This document shows, one piece after another, positions 29,652 through 38,021 of a stretch of DNA of 64,000 bases; the first letter of the stretch is position 1; every line of letters starts with the position of its first letter. The position numbers and the translations under genes were made by a program. Below the pieces are notes generated by a model. That model saw only the letters and a program-made list of their open reading frames with translations, was not told the DNA's origin and searched no databases. Origin of the DNA: Bog-950 sp046329515. GTDB lineage: Bacteria > Bacteroidota > Bacteroidia > Chitinophagales > LD1. Location of the stretch: NCBI GenBank assembly GCA_046329515.1, contig JAXLUM010000005.1, positions 235,571 through 299,570 on the forward strand. The letters are read 5' to 3'.

Positions 29652-30487
29652 GAACAGCAGTTTGGGCCGCAACAACTGCCCGAGGCCTTTTCGGCATACA
29701 CCGTGATACTGTATATGCCAATGTTGCCTGCTTTAAACTCAGCTATTTCGGTATCGCTAAGGTGGTTCTTTAAAATATCATCGGGTATAACAATGGGTTT
29801 ATTTTTCTGCACCTGTATGTTTTTAAAACCGGCAGCGCTTATCATGCCCAGGTATTCCTCTTTTTGCACCGCTCCCGATACACAACCCGCATACAGCTCG
29901 GCATTTTTGCGAAGGTTTTCCGTTAAGTTGCCTACCAGCACTACATCGCTAATGCTAAAGTGGCCGCCGGGTTTTAGCACGCGGTTAATTTCATTAAACA
30001 CAGCCGGTTTGTTAGGCACCAAGTTAAGCACGCAGTTGCTTATAACCACATCGGCTATGTTAGCGGTTAGGGGCATGTTCTCAATATCACCCTGCCTGAA
30101 CTCCACATTCTGAAAGCCCAGTTTTTCGGCATTGGTTTTAGCTTTGGCTACCATGGCGGGTGTAAAGTCAATACCAATTACGCGGCCATCCTCGCCGGCT
30201 TCAGCACGGGCCACAAAGCAATCGTTACCGGCACCGCTGCCAAGGTCAACCACTACATCGCCCTTTTTAATTTTGGCAAACTGCGTAGGCAGGCCACAAC
30301 CAAGGCCAAGGTCGGCATCGGCCGTATAGCCCTGCAGGCCGCTGTAGTCGTCCGTCATAATGTTATACACTTCGGTTGAGCAACCACCGGCGCCGCAGCA
30401 TGAGCTTTGGTTGGTTTCCTTATCCTGTAAAGCAATTTCGCTGTATTTGTCTTTAACAGCCTGTTTAATTTGTTCTTCTGTTTGCAT
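29648..30487 (-). CDS. arsM: Arsenite S-adenosylmethionine methyltransferase
   Basis: Methylates As(III) using SAM, producing mono-, di- and trimethylarsenicals. Start ATG at 30487 gives 279 residues. SAM motif I DLGSGAGNDCF at residues 81-91, with GIDFTPAM following. The arsenic-binding Cys residues of ArsM align: Cys64 (DLGLGCGLP), Cys152 (ISNCVLNL) and Cys202 (YAGCVSGA). Extra Cys clusters occur at the N-terminus (SSCCGAGGCS, 29-37) and the C-terminus (SGSCCGPNCCS), probably metalloid binding. Second gene of the operon, preceded by a palindromic operator and coupled to arsC. ArsM plus ArsC without a visible efflux pump gene suggests that detoxification here goes by methylation; a pump may lie elsewhere. 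Confidence 0.92.
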   Translation of the reverse strand: MQTEEQIKQAVKDKYSEIALQDKETNQSSCCGAGGCSTEVYNIMTDDYSGLQGYTADADLGLGCGLPTQFAKIKKGDVVVDLGSGAGNDCFVARAEAGEDGRVIGIDFTPAMVAKAKTNAEKLGFQNVEFRQGDIENMPLTANIADVVISNCVLNLVPNKPAVFNEINRVLKPGGHFSISDVVLVGNLTENLRKNAELYAGCVSGAVQKEEYLGMISAAGFKNIQVQKNKPIVIPDDILKNHLSDTEIAEFKAGNIGIYSITVYAEKASGSCCGPNCCS

Positions 30488-30501
30488 GTGTTTATGTTTT
30501 A

Positions 30502-30517
30502 ATCGTAATATTTCGAT
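30502..30517. promoter_or_regulatory. Second ArsR operator, upstream of arsM
   Basis: ATCGTAATATTTCGAT, a 16-bp near-perfect palindrome with the form ATCGnAATATTnCGAT, located between the arsR stop and the arsM start, 15 nt before the start codon. Matches the site at 30869-30884, so ArsR probably also controls an internal promoter or blocks readthrough into arsM. Confidence 0.7.
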
Positions 30518-30535
30518 AGATATAAGCAAAAAAAA

Positions 30536-30865
30536 TCAGCAGCAGGAATTGCCGTTAAAGTAACTGCCAAACAACTCGGCTATATATGATTTAGCCAGGC
30601 TCCACTCCTTTTCATCAATACAATAGCAAACCTTAACACCGTCAATATCGCCTTTAATTAAACCCGCTTCCTTCAGTTCTTTCAGGTGTTGCGATATAGT
30701 GCTTTGCGAAAGGGGCAGCTCATCAACAATATCGCCACAAATGCAGGCCTGCTTTTTAATAAGCAGTTGCAGTATGGCTACCCTTGCCGGGTGCGACAGC
30801 GCCTTGGCATACCGCGCTATACGGTTGTGCTTTACTGAAAACTCTTCTGACTTGCTTGCGCCCAT
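30536..30865 (-). CDS. arsR: ArsR/SmtB-family arsenic-responsive repressor
   Basis: Winged-helix repressor of the arsenic operon. 109 residues. Helix-turn-helix around PLSQSTISQHLKELKEAGLI. The inducer-binding cysteines are likely Cys41 and Cys43 in KQACICGDIVDEL; the terminal SCC pair (108-109) may contribute. This is the C-x-C variant of the metalloid-sensing family. Located first in the minus-strand arsR-arsM-arsC operon; its own operator overlaps the start region (30869-30884), giving autoregulation. Confidence 0.92.
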   Translation of the reverse strand: MGASKSEEFSVKHNRIARYAKALSHPARVAILQLLIKKQACICGDIVDELPLSQSTISQHLKELKEAGLIKGDIDGVKVCYCIDEKEWSLAKSYIAELFGSYFNGNSCC

Positions 30866-30868
30866 TCA

Positions 30869-30884
30869 ATCGCAATATTACGAT
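30869..30884. promoter_or_regulatory. ArsR operator at the arsR start
   Basis: ATCGCAATATTACGAT, a 16-bp palindrome of form ATCGnAATATTnCGAT centred 12 nt upstream of the arsR ATG. The minus strand reads TAATATTG here, which resembles a TAnnTTTG -7 box, so repressor binding would directly cover the promoter. Confidence 0.7.
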
Positions 30885-30952
30885 GTATTTTTAAACCGCC
30901 AAACTTTTTTGGGGAGTTTTTTTGGGGGAGGCTTGTATTAATTACCCCCTCC

Positions 30953-31103
30953 GGGTTCGCAGGCTCACCCTCGTCCCCCTGTCCCGAAGGTTCGGGAGGG
31001 GGACAATAGCTTAGCTAAATCCTCTCCCGCTCTGCAACGGCTTACGCCCCACTGCTTATCAAGGAGAGGGGAGATAATCGCAAGGCAATTATGGGGTGAG
31101 GTA
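30953..31103. repeat. Dispersed intergenic palindromic element, copy D, composite
   Basis: Left half: TTACCCCCTCCGGG, CTCGTCCCCCTG, TCCCGAAGGTTCGGGA, GGGGGACAATAGC. Right half: CTCTCCCGCTC, TACGCCCC, TATCAAGGAGAGGGGAG and ATTATGGGGTGAGGTA, the same composite as copy C. It lies 66-217 bp beyond the TonB receptor stop on the minus strand, with a separate terminator hairpin between. Confidence 0.8.
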
Positions 31104-31120
31104 TAAGCCTATAAATACAA

Positions 31121-31139
31121 ACGCCCCGTAAAGGGGCGT
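31121..31139 (-). terminator. Hairpin terminator of the TonB receptor gene
   Basis: ACGCCCC (31121-31127) pairs with GGGGCGT (31133-31139), loop of 5. On the minus strand the stem is followed by TTTGTATTTATAG. Lies 31 bp past the stop codon at 31170. Confidence 0.75.
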
Positions 31140-31169
31140 CTGCAATTGTGGTTTTGGTGGTTAGTATTA

Positions 31170-34100
31170 TTAGAAGGTTACCTGTGCCCTTGCATAGAAC
31201 TGGGTACCCATTATAGCAGTGCCCGGGAAACTCTGCCACTGGTAATTGGTAACGTTGTTTACGTTTATTGAAAGCAGTAAACCTTTGTAGAAGCTCGGGC
31301 GGTAGCTAACGCGTGCATCTAACAGGTAAGCAGGCTTAACTGTGCCGCTGTAAATAGAAGAAGCTGCATCGTAACCCATAGCATAACGGAAGGTTAAACC
31401 GTAACCAAAGCCGGGCTTTTTAAGGGTATGATCAAAGGTAACTGATGCCTTAAGCTTAGGAGCGTTAAGCGGAACATTCTCGCCGGTGCTAAGTTTCAGT
31501 TGGTCCTTATTTACCCAGCTTAAGCTGCCGCCTGCGTTAATGCTGTGCTTATCGGTTTCAACAATATTGTATTGGAAACCGAAGTCGATACCAAATACAT
31601 CTAAACGGCCAAGGTTTTTGTAGGTAAGTATATAATCACTATTTACCAATGCAGAGTCGTTTGGTGTAATAGTGCCCATAGGGAACTGGTAGGTTAACAC
31701 CACAAACTCATCCCAAACGGTGCCGGGTATTGAAGGCACAATGCTTGCATTTTGCAGACTGGCTGCACCGTCTAATAAAGGCACTAAGGTGTTGTTAAGC
31801 GCACCACCGTTGGCAAAAAGGTTTTTGTAAAGGCGTCCGCTGGTGTCAATACCTGCTATGGTGCCCGGTGCGTTACGGTCGCCGGCATAACCGCCAAGGT
31901 AGCTGTTATGATCAAGCATTACAGCACCCGAAGCAGAGCTTAAGGCACTAACGTAATCGCTCATGCGGCTCCAGTAACCATCAACCTGTATTGAAAGTTT
32001 GTTGAACAATAAACCCTTGTAACCTAACTCTACCGTTTGGGTAAAGGAGTTATTTATTTTGCGCAGGTTCTTAAAGTTGGCTACGTTTTGTATGCTGCCT
32101 GCAAGGTCCTTGGTTTGGGCAAGGTTGGCATAGTCTACCGAAAGTTGGTTAGCGCTTGCTACCGTGCCGCCGTTGCCGCTAACGCCGTTAAATATGGCAT
32201 TAACCACGCTTTGTGCCGCAGCCATGTTATTTAAACTGGCATTAAAGGTATTCACCAGGTATCCTTTTAACGAATCGAACATTTGGGCGTTGTAGCTCTT
32301 ATCGCCATAGTTAACCCAGGTACCGTTGCCGCCCCATGGCGCTGTTTTAAACTGCACTACGCTATTACCGCCGCCATCTTTACCATAGTTGTATTCCCAA
32401 CCATAAGGGTTACCAATACCGCGTACGTTAATGCCGTTAGGTATAAGGCCGTTGCTAAGGTCTAAGAACTGGTTAAGCGTGTTAGGCGCATCGAAGGCGC
32501 GATTGTAGGTAAGACGAATGTTGTGGCCCACAGCAGGTTTAAACACCACCGCCGCCCGCGGGCTAAACGATACGTTTTTAATAATGCTGTTGTAGTCAAT
32601 ACGCAAAGCTGCTACCAACTTCAGCCATTTTAAAGGGTCGCTTTCGGCCTGCAGGTAACCACCTGCCTGCACTACATTATCTCTTTCTTCAAAACGGCCG
32701 TTAATGGTTCCGTTAGTGTTAGGGCGGGTAAGCAATACATCAACCCCGTAAATTAAACCTAACTGCTCCAACGGCTGCACGCTGTGCTGTACCTGAAACA
32801 CATGCAGTTTACTTTTATCAATTAAGCGCTGCACCTGGTAAGGCGTTGGCGGGCTGGTTGAAGAATACGAATTGCGTGATGATGCACTTAACTGCGGTAT
32901 AAGGAAGGTGTTACCGGCGTTGCTGCTGTTAAGGAAATACTGTATGTAAAGGTTCTTCCACTTAAAGCGGGCCTGTATATACCAATACATCCACATACCT
33001 TTTGAACCGCCTGCTGCCGCAGCGCCAAGGCCTGTTAACTCAATGTTGCGGGCGCCGGCAATACCACCGTTAATAGTAATGGTTATATCTTCAATAGGTT
33101 TAATATCAATACGGCCATCAGCAGTGAACTTGCGTATTTCGTAATCCTTTTTAAAGCGCTTTATATCAAGGTTGGTAAGGGTATCTACATGGCCAAGGCT
33201 ATCGGTAACGTATGAAAAGCCAAGTGTATCGGGCCTGAAAATTTTACCGTTTACCACCGAGCCAAACAAAAGGCTATCGCCATTGTAAGGTTCACGTGCA
33301 TCTACCACCGGGTAATCGCGGCCCTGAAAGTAGCTGCCTGAAATTTTGTAACCGAACTTACCATCCCACAACTTGCCGCTGTGGCGTATTTCGGGGTTAA
33401 TAATGTTACCGCTTAGCTTGTGGCCTTCCGTAGCCTGGTAGCTTTTATCCAGCACGGTAAAGCCGCTGGTCATGGCAATAGTAGTTTCAAACTTTTCCTT
33501 TTGCTCTAATGGGTTTTTAGTAATTATATGTATAACGCCCGATGAAGCATTGGGGCCATACAGTGCAGAAGCTGGGCCACGCACCACTTCAATACGCTCA
33601 TAATCTAAATTGCTGGTAGGCATTAGCTGGTACGCATTAACGCGTAATGAAGGCACTGAGCCAATACGATTATCAACCACGTTTAAAACGGTGCCGCTAA
33701 AGATATTATTGAAACCGCGTACCACCACGTTGCTTGATACCAGGCCTGTGCGCATAACGTCAACACCGGGGCTTGTTTTCAATTGGTCAACCGGGGTCGT
33801 TACCACGTTTTTCTCCAGCTTATCAGCGCCAATTACTGATACTGAGGCAGGGGCATCCAGCAACTTCTCTTTCTTTTTAGAAGCAGATATTACCACCTGG
33901 TTAAGGCCAACCTCAGCAGGGGCCATATCAATATTTACTACCTGGTTACCAAGAGCAGCGTTAATGGTAATCTCCTTGTTATCGTAGCCCACAAAGCTTA
34001 TCACCAGTGTTTTGGCCTCTTTGGGCACTTCAATGGTGTAATTACCGGCATCGTCAGTAGTAGTGCCGGTGTTGCTGCCTTTAACCATAACGGTGGCGCC

Positions 34101-34217
34101 GGGCAGGGGTTGCTTGCGCTCGTCTTGCACGTTGCCGCTAATGCGTATTTTATCCTGCGCAAACAGGGCGGCGGTAATAAAAAGTAAAATGGCGCTTAGT
34201 AGAAGTCTTTGCTTCAT
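31170..34217 (-). CDS. TonB-dependent outer-membrane receptor with carboxypeptidase-regulatory-like domain
   Basis: Outer-membrane active transporter, 1015 residues. Signal peptide MKQRLLLSAILLFITAALFA then Q. Residues 25-110 form a CarboxypepD_reg-like beta-sandwich (ISGNVQDERKQPLPGATVMV; TTDDAGNYTIEVP). The plug domain follows (VSVIGADKLEKN; VVVRGFNNIFSGTVLNVVDN; RIEVVRGPASALYGPNASSG), then a 22-strand barrel with typical aromatic-girdle strands and a terminal FYARAQVTF ending in Phe. No SusD partner is adjacent, so the substrate could be a metal complex or small molecule rather than a glycan. Own terminator and repeat copy D are downstream. Confidence 0.93.
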   Translation of the reverse strand: MKQRLLLSAILLFITAALFAQDKIRISGNVQDERKQPLPGATVMVKGSNTGTTTDDAGNYTIEVPKEAKTLVISFVGYDNKEITINAALGNQVVNIDMAPAEVGLNQVVISASKKKEKLLDAPASVSVIGADKLEKNVVTTPVDQLKTSPGVDVMRTGLVSSNVVVRGFNNIFSGTVLNVVDNRIGSVPSLRVNAYQLMPTSNLDYERIEVVRGPASALYGPNASSGVIHIITKNPLEQKEKFETTIAMTSGFTVLDKSYQATEGHKLSGNIINPEIRHSGKLWDGKFGYKISGSYFQGRDYPVVDAREPYNGDSLLFGSVVNGKIFRPDTLGFSYVTDSLGHVDTLTNLDIKRFKKDYEIRKFTADGRIDIKPIEDITITINGGIAGARNIELTGLGAAAAGGSKGMWMYWYIQARFKWKNLYIQYFLNSSNAGNTFLIPQLSASSRNSYSSTSPPTPYQVQRLIDKSKLHVFQVQHSVQPLEQLGLIYGVDVLLTRPNTNGTINGRFEERDNVVQAGGYLQAESDPLKWLKLVAALRIDYNSIIKNVSFSPRAAVVFKPAVGHNIRLTYNRAFDAPNTLNQFLDLSNGLIPNGINVRGIGNPYGWEYNYGKDGGGNSVVQFKTAPWGGNGTWVNYGDKSYNAQMFDSLKGYLVNTFNASLNNMAAAQSVVNAIFNGVSGNGGTVASANQLSVDYANLAQTKDLAGSIQNVANFKNLRKINNSFTQTVELGYKGLLFNKLSIQVDGYWSRMSDYVSALSSASGAVMLDHNSYLGGYAGDRNAPGTIAGIDTSGRLYKNLFANGGALNNTLVPLLDGAASLQNASIVPSIPGTVWDEFVVLTYQFPMGTITPNDSALVNSDYILTYKNLGRLDVFGIDFGFQYNIVETDKHSINAGGSLSWVNKDQLKLSTGENVPLNAPKLKASVTFDHTLKKPGFGYGLTFRYAMGYDAASSIYSGTVKPAYLLDARVSYRPSFYKGLLLSINVNNVTNYQWQSFPGTAIMGTQFYARAQVTF

Positions 34218-34628
34218 ATCAGGGTTTTAGGTAAGTAAGTTGGTTTAGTAACTTGTATACTTCAAATGCCAATATAGAAATTTTACAAGGTCTATGAAAT
34301 TGGGGGCAGGTACAGTGTGGATAATGCTGCCGCCATAAAAAAAGTTTCCTCCCCATTTAAGGGGAGGGCCTAAACCCATAAAAGCTTAGTTACAAAGCCC
34401 TTTTTTGAGAGTGAAAGTTGACAAAACTGCTTATTACCATTATATTCACCCTAGTTGTATGGACTGTGCGGTTTAGATGTTGTAACGCTTTTTTGATTCA
34501 TCTAAATTATTTTTTTTAGTAAACGAAATATCGGAGCCCCACCACTTTCTCCCCCCGGAGTGTTTCGGCTTTTGGTATATAAAGGACAAACTAAATTTTC
34601 TTTATCGAACCAAAATCTACCCAAGCAC
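34218..34628. other. Divergent intergenic region between the TonB receptor and rpoD
   Basis: Carries the promoters of both genes. A CCTCCCC / GGGGAGG hairpin (34348-34367) belongs to the same stem type as repeat copies C and D. The part at 34,440-34,550 is AT-rich with a poly-T run. A clear TAnnTTTG box for rpoD was not found. Confidence 0.45.
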
Positions 34629-35498
34629 ATGCGTCAATTAAAAATTTCGAAGAGCATCACTAACCGTGAGAGCGCTTCGCTGGAAAAGTATCTCCAGGAA
34701 ATTGGAAAAGTTGATTTAATAACCGCTGAAGAGGAAGTACTGCTGGCCCGCAAAATAAGGCAAGGCAATACCGAAGCCCTCGAAAAACTAACCAAAGCCA
34801 ACCTGCGCTTTGTGGTTTCAGTAGCCAAGCAATACCAAAACCAGGGCCTTAGCCTGCCCGACCTTATTAACGAAGGCAACCTGGGCCTTATTAAGGCGGC
34901 TGAGCGTTTTGATGAAACCCGCGGTTTTAAATTTATATCGTACGCTGTGTGGTGGATTCGCCAAAGCATACTACAGGCATTAGCAGAACAAAGCCGTATA
35001 GTGCGCCTGCCATTAAACAAGGTAGGAAGCCTTAATAAAATAAACCGCGCCTTTGCGCAGTTGGAACAGGAGTTTGAACGCGAGCCAAGCGCCGATGAAC
35101 TTTCAGCCCTGTTGAACCTTGACCTTGATGAGGTAAAAACAACTATGGGCGTTGCCGGCAGGCACGTATCTGTTGATGCGCCTTTTAGCGTTGGTGAGGA
35201 GAACAGCCTGTTAGATGTGCTGGTTAACCCCGACGCTGAGCTGGCAGATAAGAATGTTTCGTATTGCGAATCATTGAAAATGGAAATTGAGCGCAGCCTT
35301 GCTACGCTTACCGACCGCCAGGCAGAAGTTGTTAGAATGTATTTTGGTATAGGTGTTGAAAGCGCCTATAGCCTTGAAGATATTGGCTGCAAGTTTGACC
35401 TTACCCGCGAACGTGTACGCCAAATAAAGGATAAAGCATTGCTACGCTTAAAAACTACCAGCCGCAGCCGTATGCTGCGCGAGTATTTAGGCGTATAG
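34629..35498 (+). CDS. rpoD: Primary RNA polymerase sigma factor (sigma-70, Bacteroidota type)
   Basis: Housekeeping sigma factor. The start at 34629 gives MRQLKISKSITNRESASLEK, the usual Bacteroidota N-terminus without region 1.1. Region 1.2/2 includes YLQEIGKVDLITAEEEVLLA, NLRFVVSVAKQYQNQGL, DLINEGNLGLIKAAERFD and the -10 recognition helix SYAVWWIRQSILQAL. Regions 3 and 4 have DELSALLNLDLDEV and SLEDIGCKFDLTRERVRQIK. Length 289 fits. This sigma recognises the TAnnTTTG promoters noted elsewhere. Followed by repeat copy E. Confidence 0.96.
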   Translation: MRQLKISKSITNRESASLEKYLQEIGKVDLITAEEEVLLARKIRQGNTEALEKLTKANLRFVVSVAKQYQNQGLSLPDLINEGNLGLIKAAERFDETRGFKFISYAVWWIRQSILQALAEQSRIVRLPLNKVGSLNKINRAFAQLEQEFEREPSADELSALLNLDLDEVKTTMGVAGRHVSVDAPFSVGEENSLLDVLVNPDAELADKNVSYCESLKMEIERSLATLTDRQAEVVRMYFGIGVESAYSLEDIGCKFDLTRERVRQIKDKALLRLKTTSRSRMLREYLGV

Positions 35499-35593
35499 CA
35501 TTCTACCCAGCGATTTATTCTACCAAAGGGCTCGCCGTGCGAGCTCTTTTTTTTTGTGCTCATGTCATTCCGCGCTTGGCGCGAAGTTCAAAT
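35499..35593. other. Intergenic stretch downstream of rpoD
   Basis: Contains GGGCTCG-n-CGAGCTC (35528-35543) followed by a T-run (35545-35554), a likely rpoD terminator, then the start of the repeat region. Confidence 0.5.
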
Positions 35594-35744
35594 TACCTCC
35601 TCCGTCAATCCCGATTACTATCGGGATTTCCTCGTCCTCCTGTCCCGAAGTATCGGGAGGAGGACAGTTTAAATACAAACCCTGCCACTAAAGTTTGTCC
35701 CCCTAGCAGGGGGACGAGCCTTACGAAGTTTGGCGGAGGGGGTA
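35594..35744. repeat. Dispersed intergenic palindromic element, copy E
   Basis: Ends are TACCTCCTCCGTCAATCCCG and GGCGGAGGGGGTA. Interior: TCCCGATTACTATCGGGA, CCTCGTCCTCCTG, TCCCGAAGTATCGGGA, GACAGTTTAAATACAA, and GTCCCCCTAGCAGGGGGACG. 151 bp, closest to copy A. Lies about 95 bp downstream of the rpoD stop. Confidence 0.85.
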
Positions 35745-35947
35745 GTAGTTAAACGAGATGCTGAATCAATTCCGAAGTTTCGGAACAGCATGACGTCAGA
35801 GAAACTTCCGCCATTCCCTGCTTGTGCCGAAGGTTCGGGACGGACCTCAGTTGCGCTGAATTATTAACATGCGAAAAGAATGTAACAGCATTTTACTTAG
35901 AAGTAAATTTGAACGCATAATAAAAAAGGATAATTTAGTTCTCAGTT

Positions 35948-37942
35948 ATGATAATTGAAGCTACCTTAGAAGATGTTGCCAATCAAGTAAGAAGACAAAT
36001 TGAAAATGGCTGTAGTACCGCTGTATTAATAGGTTCAGGCTGCTCCGCGTCAGCAGGAATTCCCACTTCTGATGGTATCGTGCAGGATATTGAAAATGAT
36101 CCTGGGCTAAAGCGGTTTATAGAAAAATGCGATGTAAAGGACCTTCCTAATTACATGAGAAAACTTTCTCTTCACGATCGCAAGCTTTTAATGGAGAGAT
36201 ATATAAATCGTTCGAAGTTAAATTTAGCCCACATTTTTCTTGCATCATTAGTGCGCAATGGCTTTGTTGACTGTGTTTTGACAACCAATTTTGACAATCT
36301 GGCATTGAAAGCGCTTACCACGTTAAACCAATTTCCTGCAGTTTATGATTTGGCTGCAACATCAGGGTATTTGAGCGGTTCTTTAACTTTTCCAGCAATA
36401 ATTTATTTGCACGGACAGCATACTGGTTGGAGATTAATGCTGACTGATCCTCAAATGCAATCATTAAAAGAAGCAATAACTAAAGCTTTAACTAAAATTT
36501 TAGAGAAACACACATTAATAATTGTTGGTTATAGCGGTAAGGATCCGGTGCTTGATGCCCTTGCAAGTATACCGGAGTTCGGCCATAAAGCTTATTGGGT
36601 CAATTATAAAGAAAGACTTGAAGAACATGTTGAAAAAGCTTTGTTTAATGATTTCTCTGAAACGGTGGAAGTACTGTTTAACTATGATGCAGATAAATTT
36701 TTTGTAGAGCTCCACAGAAATTTGGAAGCAAAAGTCCCACTACTATTTACAGAACCTCTAGAGCACTTAAAAGAAACTTACGAGTTAGTGTCTAAGGCTC
36801 TAAAGTTAGGCGATGAGGAAATGGATTTAATGGGTGGAGCTAAAGAAACAATAGAACGAGCAAGAAACTTTCTCGAAGAAGAAAAATCTGCTCAATCTTT
36901 TCAGAGGGGCAACCCAACACCTGAAGATTTAAAAGCAGCGGCCTTAGAGGCACTTTTGTCATGGAAAACACATAATCCGGATGATTTGTTTGATGCCATT
37001 AAAAAGAACGGCGATCAGACAGTGAAAGAACAACTGGCAATTGCTTTTGCTCAAAGAGCATTTGATAATACTGGAAAGATATCAATACAAGACGTTCTTA
37101 GGGATTATGATAAGGCAATTGAGTTAGCTCCAAACTATTCATTGGCTTATTTCAACAGAGGAATTATTTATTCCAATATAAAAATGCCGGAAATTGCGCT
37201 ACAAGATTATAACCGGGCAATAGAACTGGGATTTACTTTGCCGGATGTTTATAATAACCGAGGAAGCGCACATTTTGAACTTGATGATTTTGAGAATGCA
37301 ATGAAAGATTATCTAGAAGCTATAAGGCTCAAATCAGACTTCGCCTCTCCATATTACAATATAGCTAATATATATAAAACGCGTAAAGAGGATGAGGTTG
37401 CCTTAGAGTATTATAACAAAGCATTGGAAGTTAATCCTGATTATTTCTTAGCATATATAGGTAGAGGGAAATACTATTTCGATAGCCAAAGGTTCGAAAA
37501 AGCGCTTCAAGATTTTACAACTGCGATAAAATTAAAGCCTGCTAATGCGGAATATCATACTTTAAGAGGTTCAACTTACGTTGAACTTGGAAAGTATGAC
37601 TTAGCCCTCAGGGAGTTCGATTATGCAATTAAGATTGATCCCCATTTTGTATTAGCTTTTAATAATCGCTCAAATTTGTTGCGTTTACAGAAACGGTGGG
37701 ATGACGCCCTTTCCGACATTAAATTTGCTCTTAACTTAGATCCCGAGTACTCTTATGCTTATGCTACGTTAGCAGAAATATATGCAATGCAAGGGAACAG
37801 TCAAGAATTCTACAAAAATATCCAAATAGCTTTGGAAAAAGGTTGTCCTGTATGGAATCTTCTGGAGGATGAAGCTTATACTAATTACAAAAACGAGTCA
37901 GAGTTTAAGGCTCTACTGGAAAAATATAAGTCCAAGGAATAA
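35948..37942 (+). CDS. SIR2-family NADase-like protein fused to TPR repeats (candidate defence gene)
   Basis: A 664-residue soluble protein with an N-terminal SIR2-like domain. GSGCSASAGIP (29-38) is the NAD-binding loop, TTNFDN carries the conserved Asn114 (112-117), YLHGQH the conserved His155, and VGYSGKDPVL (193-202) the final Rossmann strand. All catalytic positions needed for NAD+ cleavage are present. A helical linker (about 260-380) is followed by at least seven tetratricopeptide repeats (about 385-655), each with the W/Y-A-F-R-x-x-Y pattern, for example YDKAIELAPNYSLAYFNRGI and YNKALEVNPDYFLAYIGRGK. The gene uses more A/T-rich codons than its neighbours. No partner gene is adjacent. 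Related SIR2 proteins are NADases in abortive-infection defence (DSR, Thoeris ThsA, SIR2-HerA, Avs5); that function is inferred here. Confidence 0.8.
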   Translation: MIIEATLEDVANQVRRQIENGCSTAVLIGSGCSASAGIPTSDGIVQDIENDPGLKRFIEKCDVKDLPNYMRKLSLHDRKLLMERYINRSKLNLAHIFLASLVRNGFVDCVLTTNFDNLALKALTTLNQFPAVYDLAATSGYLSGSLTFPAIIYLHGQHTGWRLMLTDPQMQSLKEAITKALTKILEKHTLIIVGYSGKDPVLDALASIPEFGHKAYWVNYKERLEEHVEKALFNDFSETVEVLFNYDADKFFVELHRNLEAKVPLLFTEPLEHLKETYELVSKALKLGDEEMDLMGGAKETIERARNFLEEEKSAQSFQRGNPTPEDLKAAALEALLSWKTHNPDDLFDAIKKNGDQTVKEQLAIAFAQRAFDNTGKISIQDVLRDYDKAIELAPNYSLAYFNRGIIYSNIKMPEIALQDYNRAIELGFTLPDVYNNRGSAHFELDDFENAMKDYLEAIRLKSDFASPYYNIANIYKTRKEDEVALEYYNKALEVNPDYFLAYIGRGKYYFDSQRFEKALQDFTTAIKLKPANAEYHTLRGSTYVELGKYDLALREFDYAIKIDPHFVLAFNNRSNLLRLQKRWDDALSDIKFALNLDPEYSYAYATLAEIYAMQGNSQEFYKNIQIALEKGCPVWNLLEDEAYTNYKNESEFKALLEKYKSKE

Positions 37943-37964
37943 GTCTATACCGCCACAAATAAAA

Positions 37965-38004
37965 AAAGTGGAATACTGTAACTAAGGTTCCAATGTTCCA
38001 CTTT
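37965..38004. terminator. Hairpin between the SIR2-TPR gene and trxB
   Basis: AAAGTGGAA (37965-37973) pairs with TTCCACTTT (37996-38004), a 9-bp stem with a 22-nt loop, A-run on the left and TTTATATAG on the right. Serves both convergent genes. Confidence 0.7.
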
Positions 38005-38021
38005 ATATAGTATATGAAGTA

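Noticed and set aside
23633..31110. Insertion sequences carrying the palindromic elements
   Set aside because: No transposase frame and no element longer than about 160 bp; treated as non-autonomous repeats instead.
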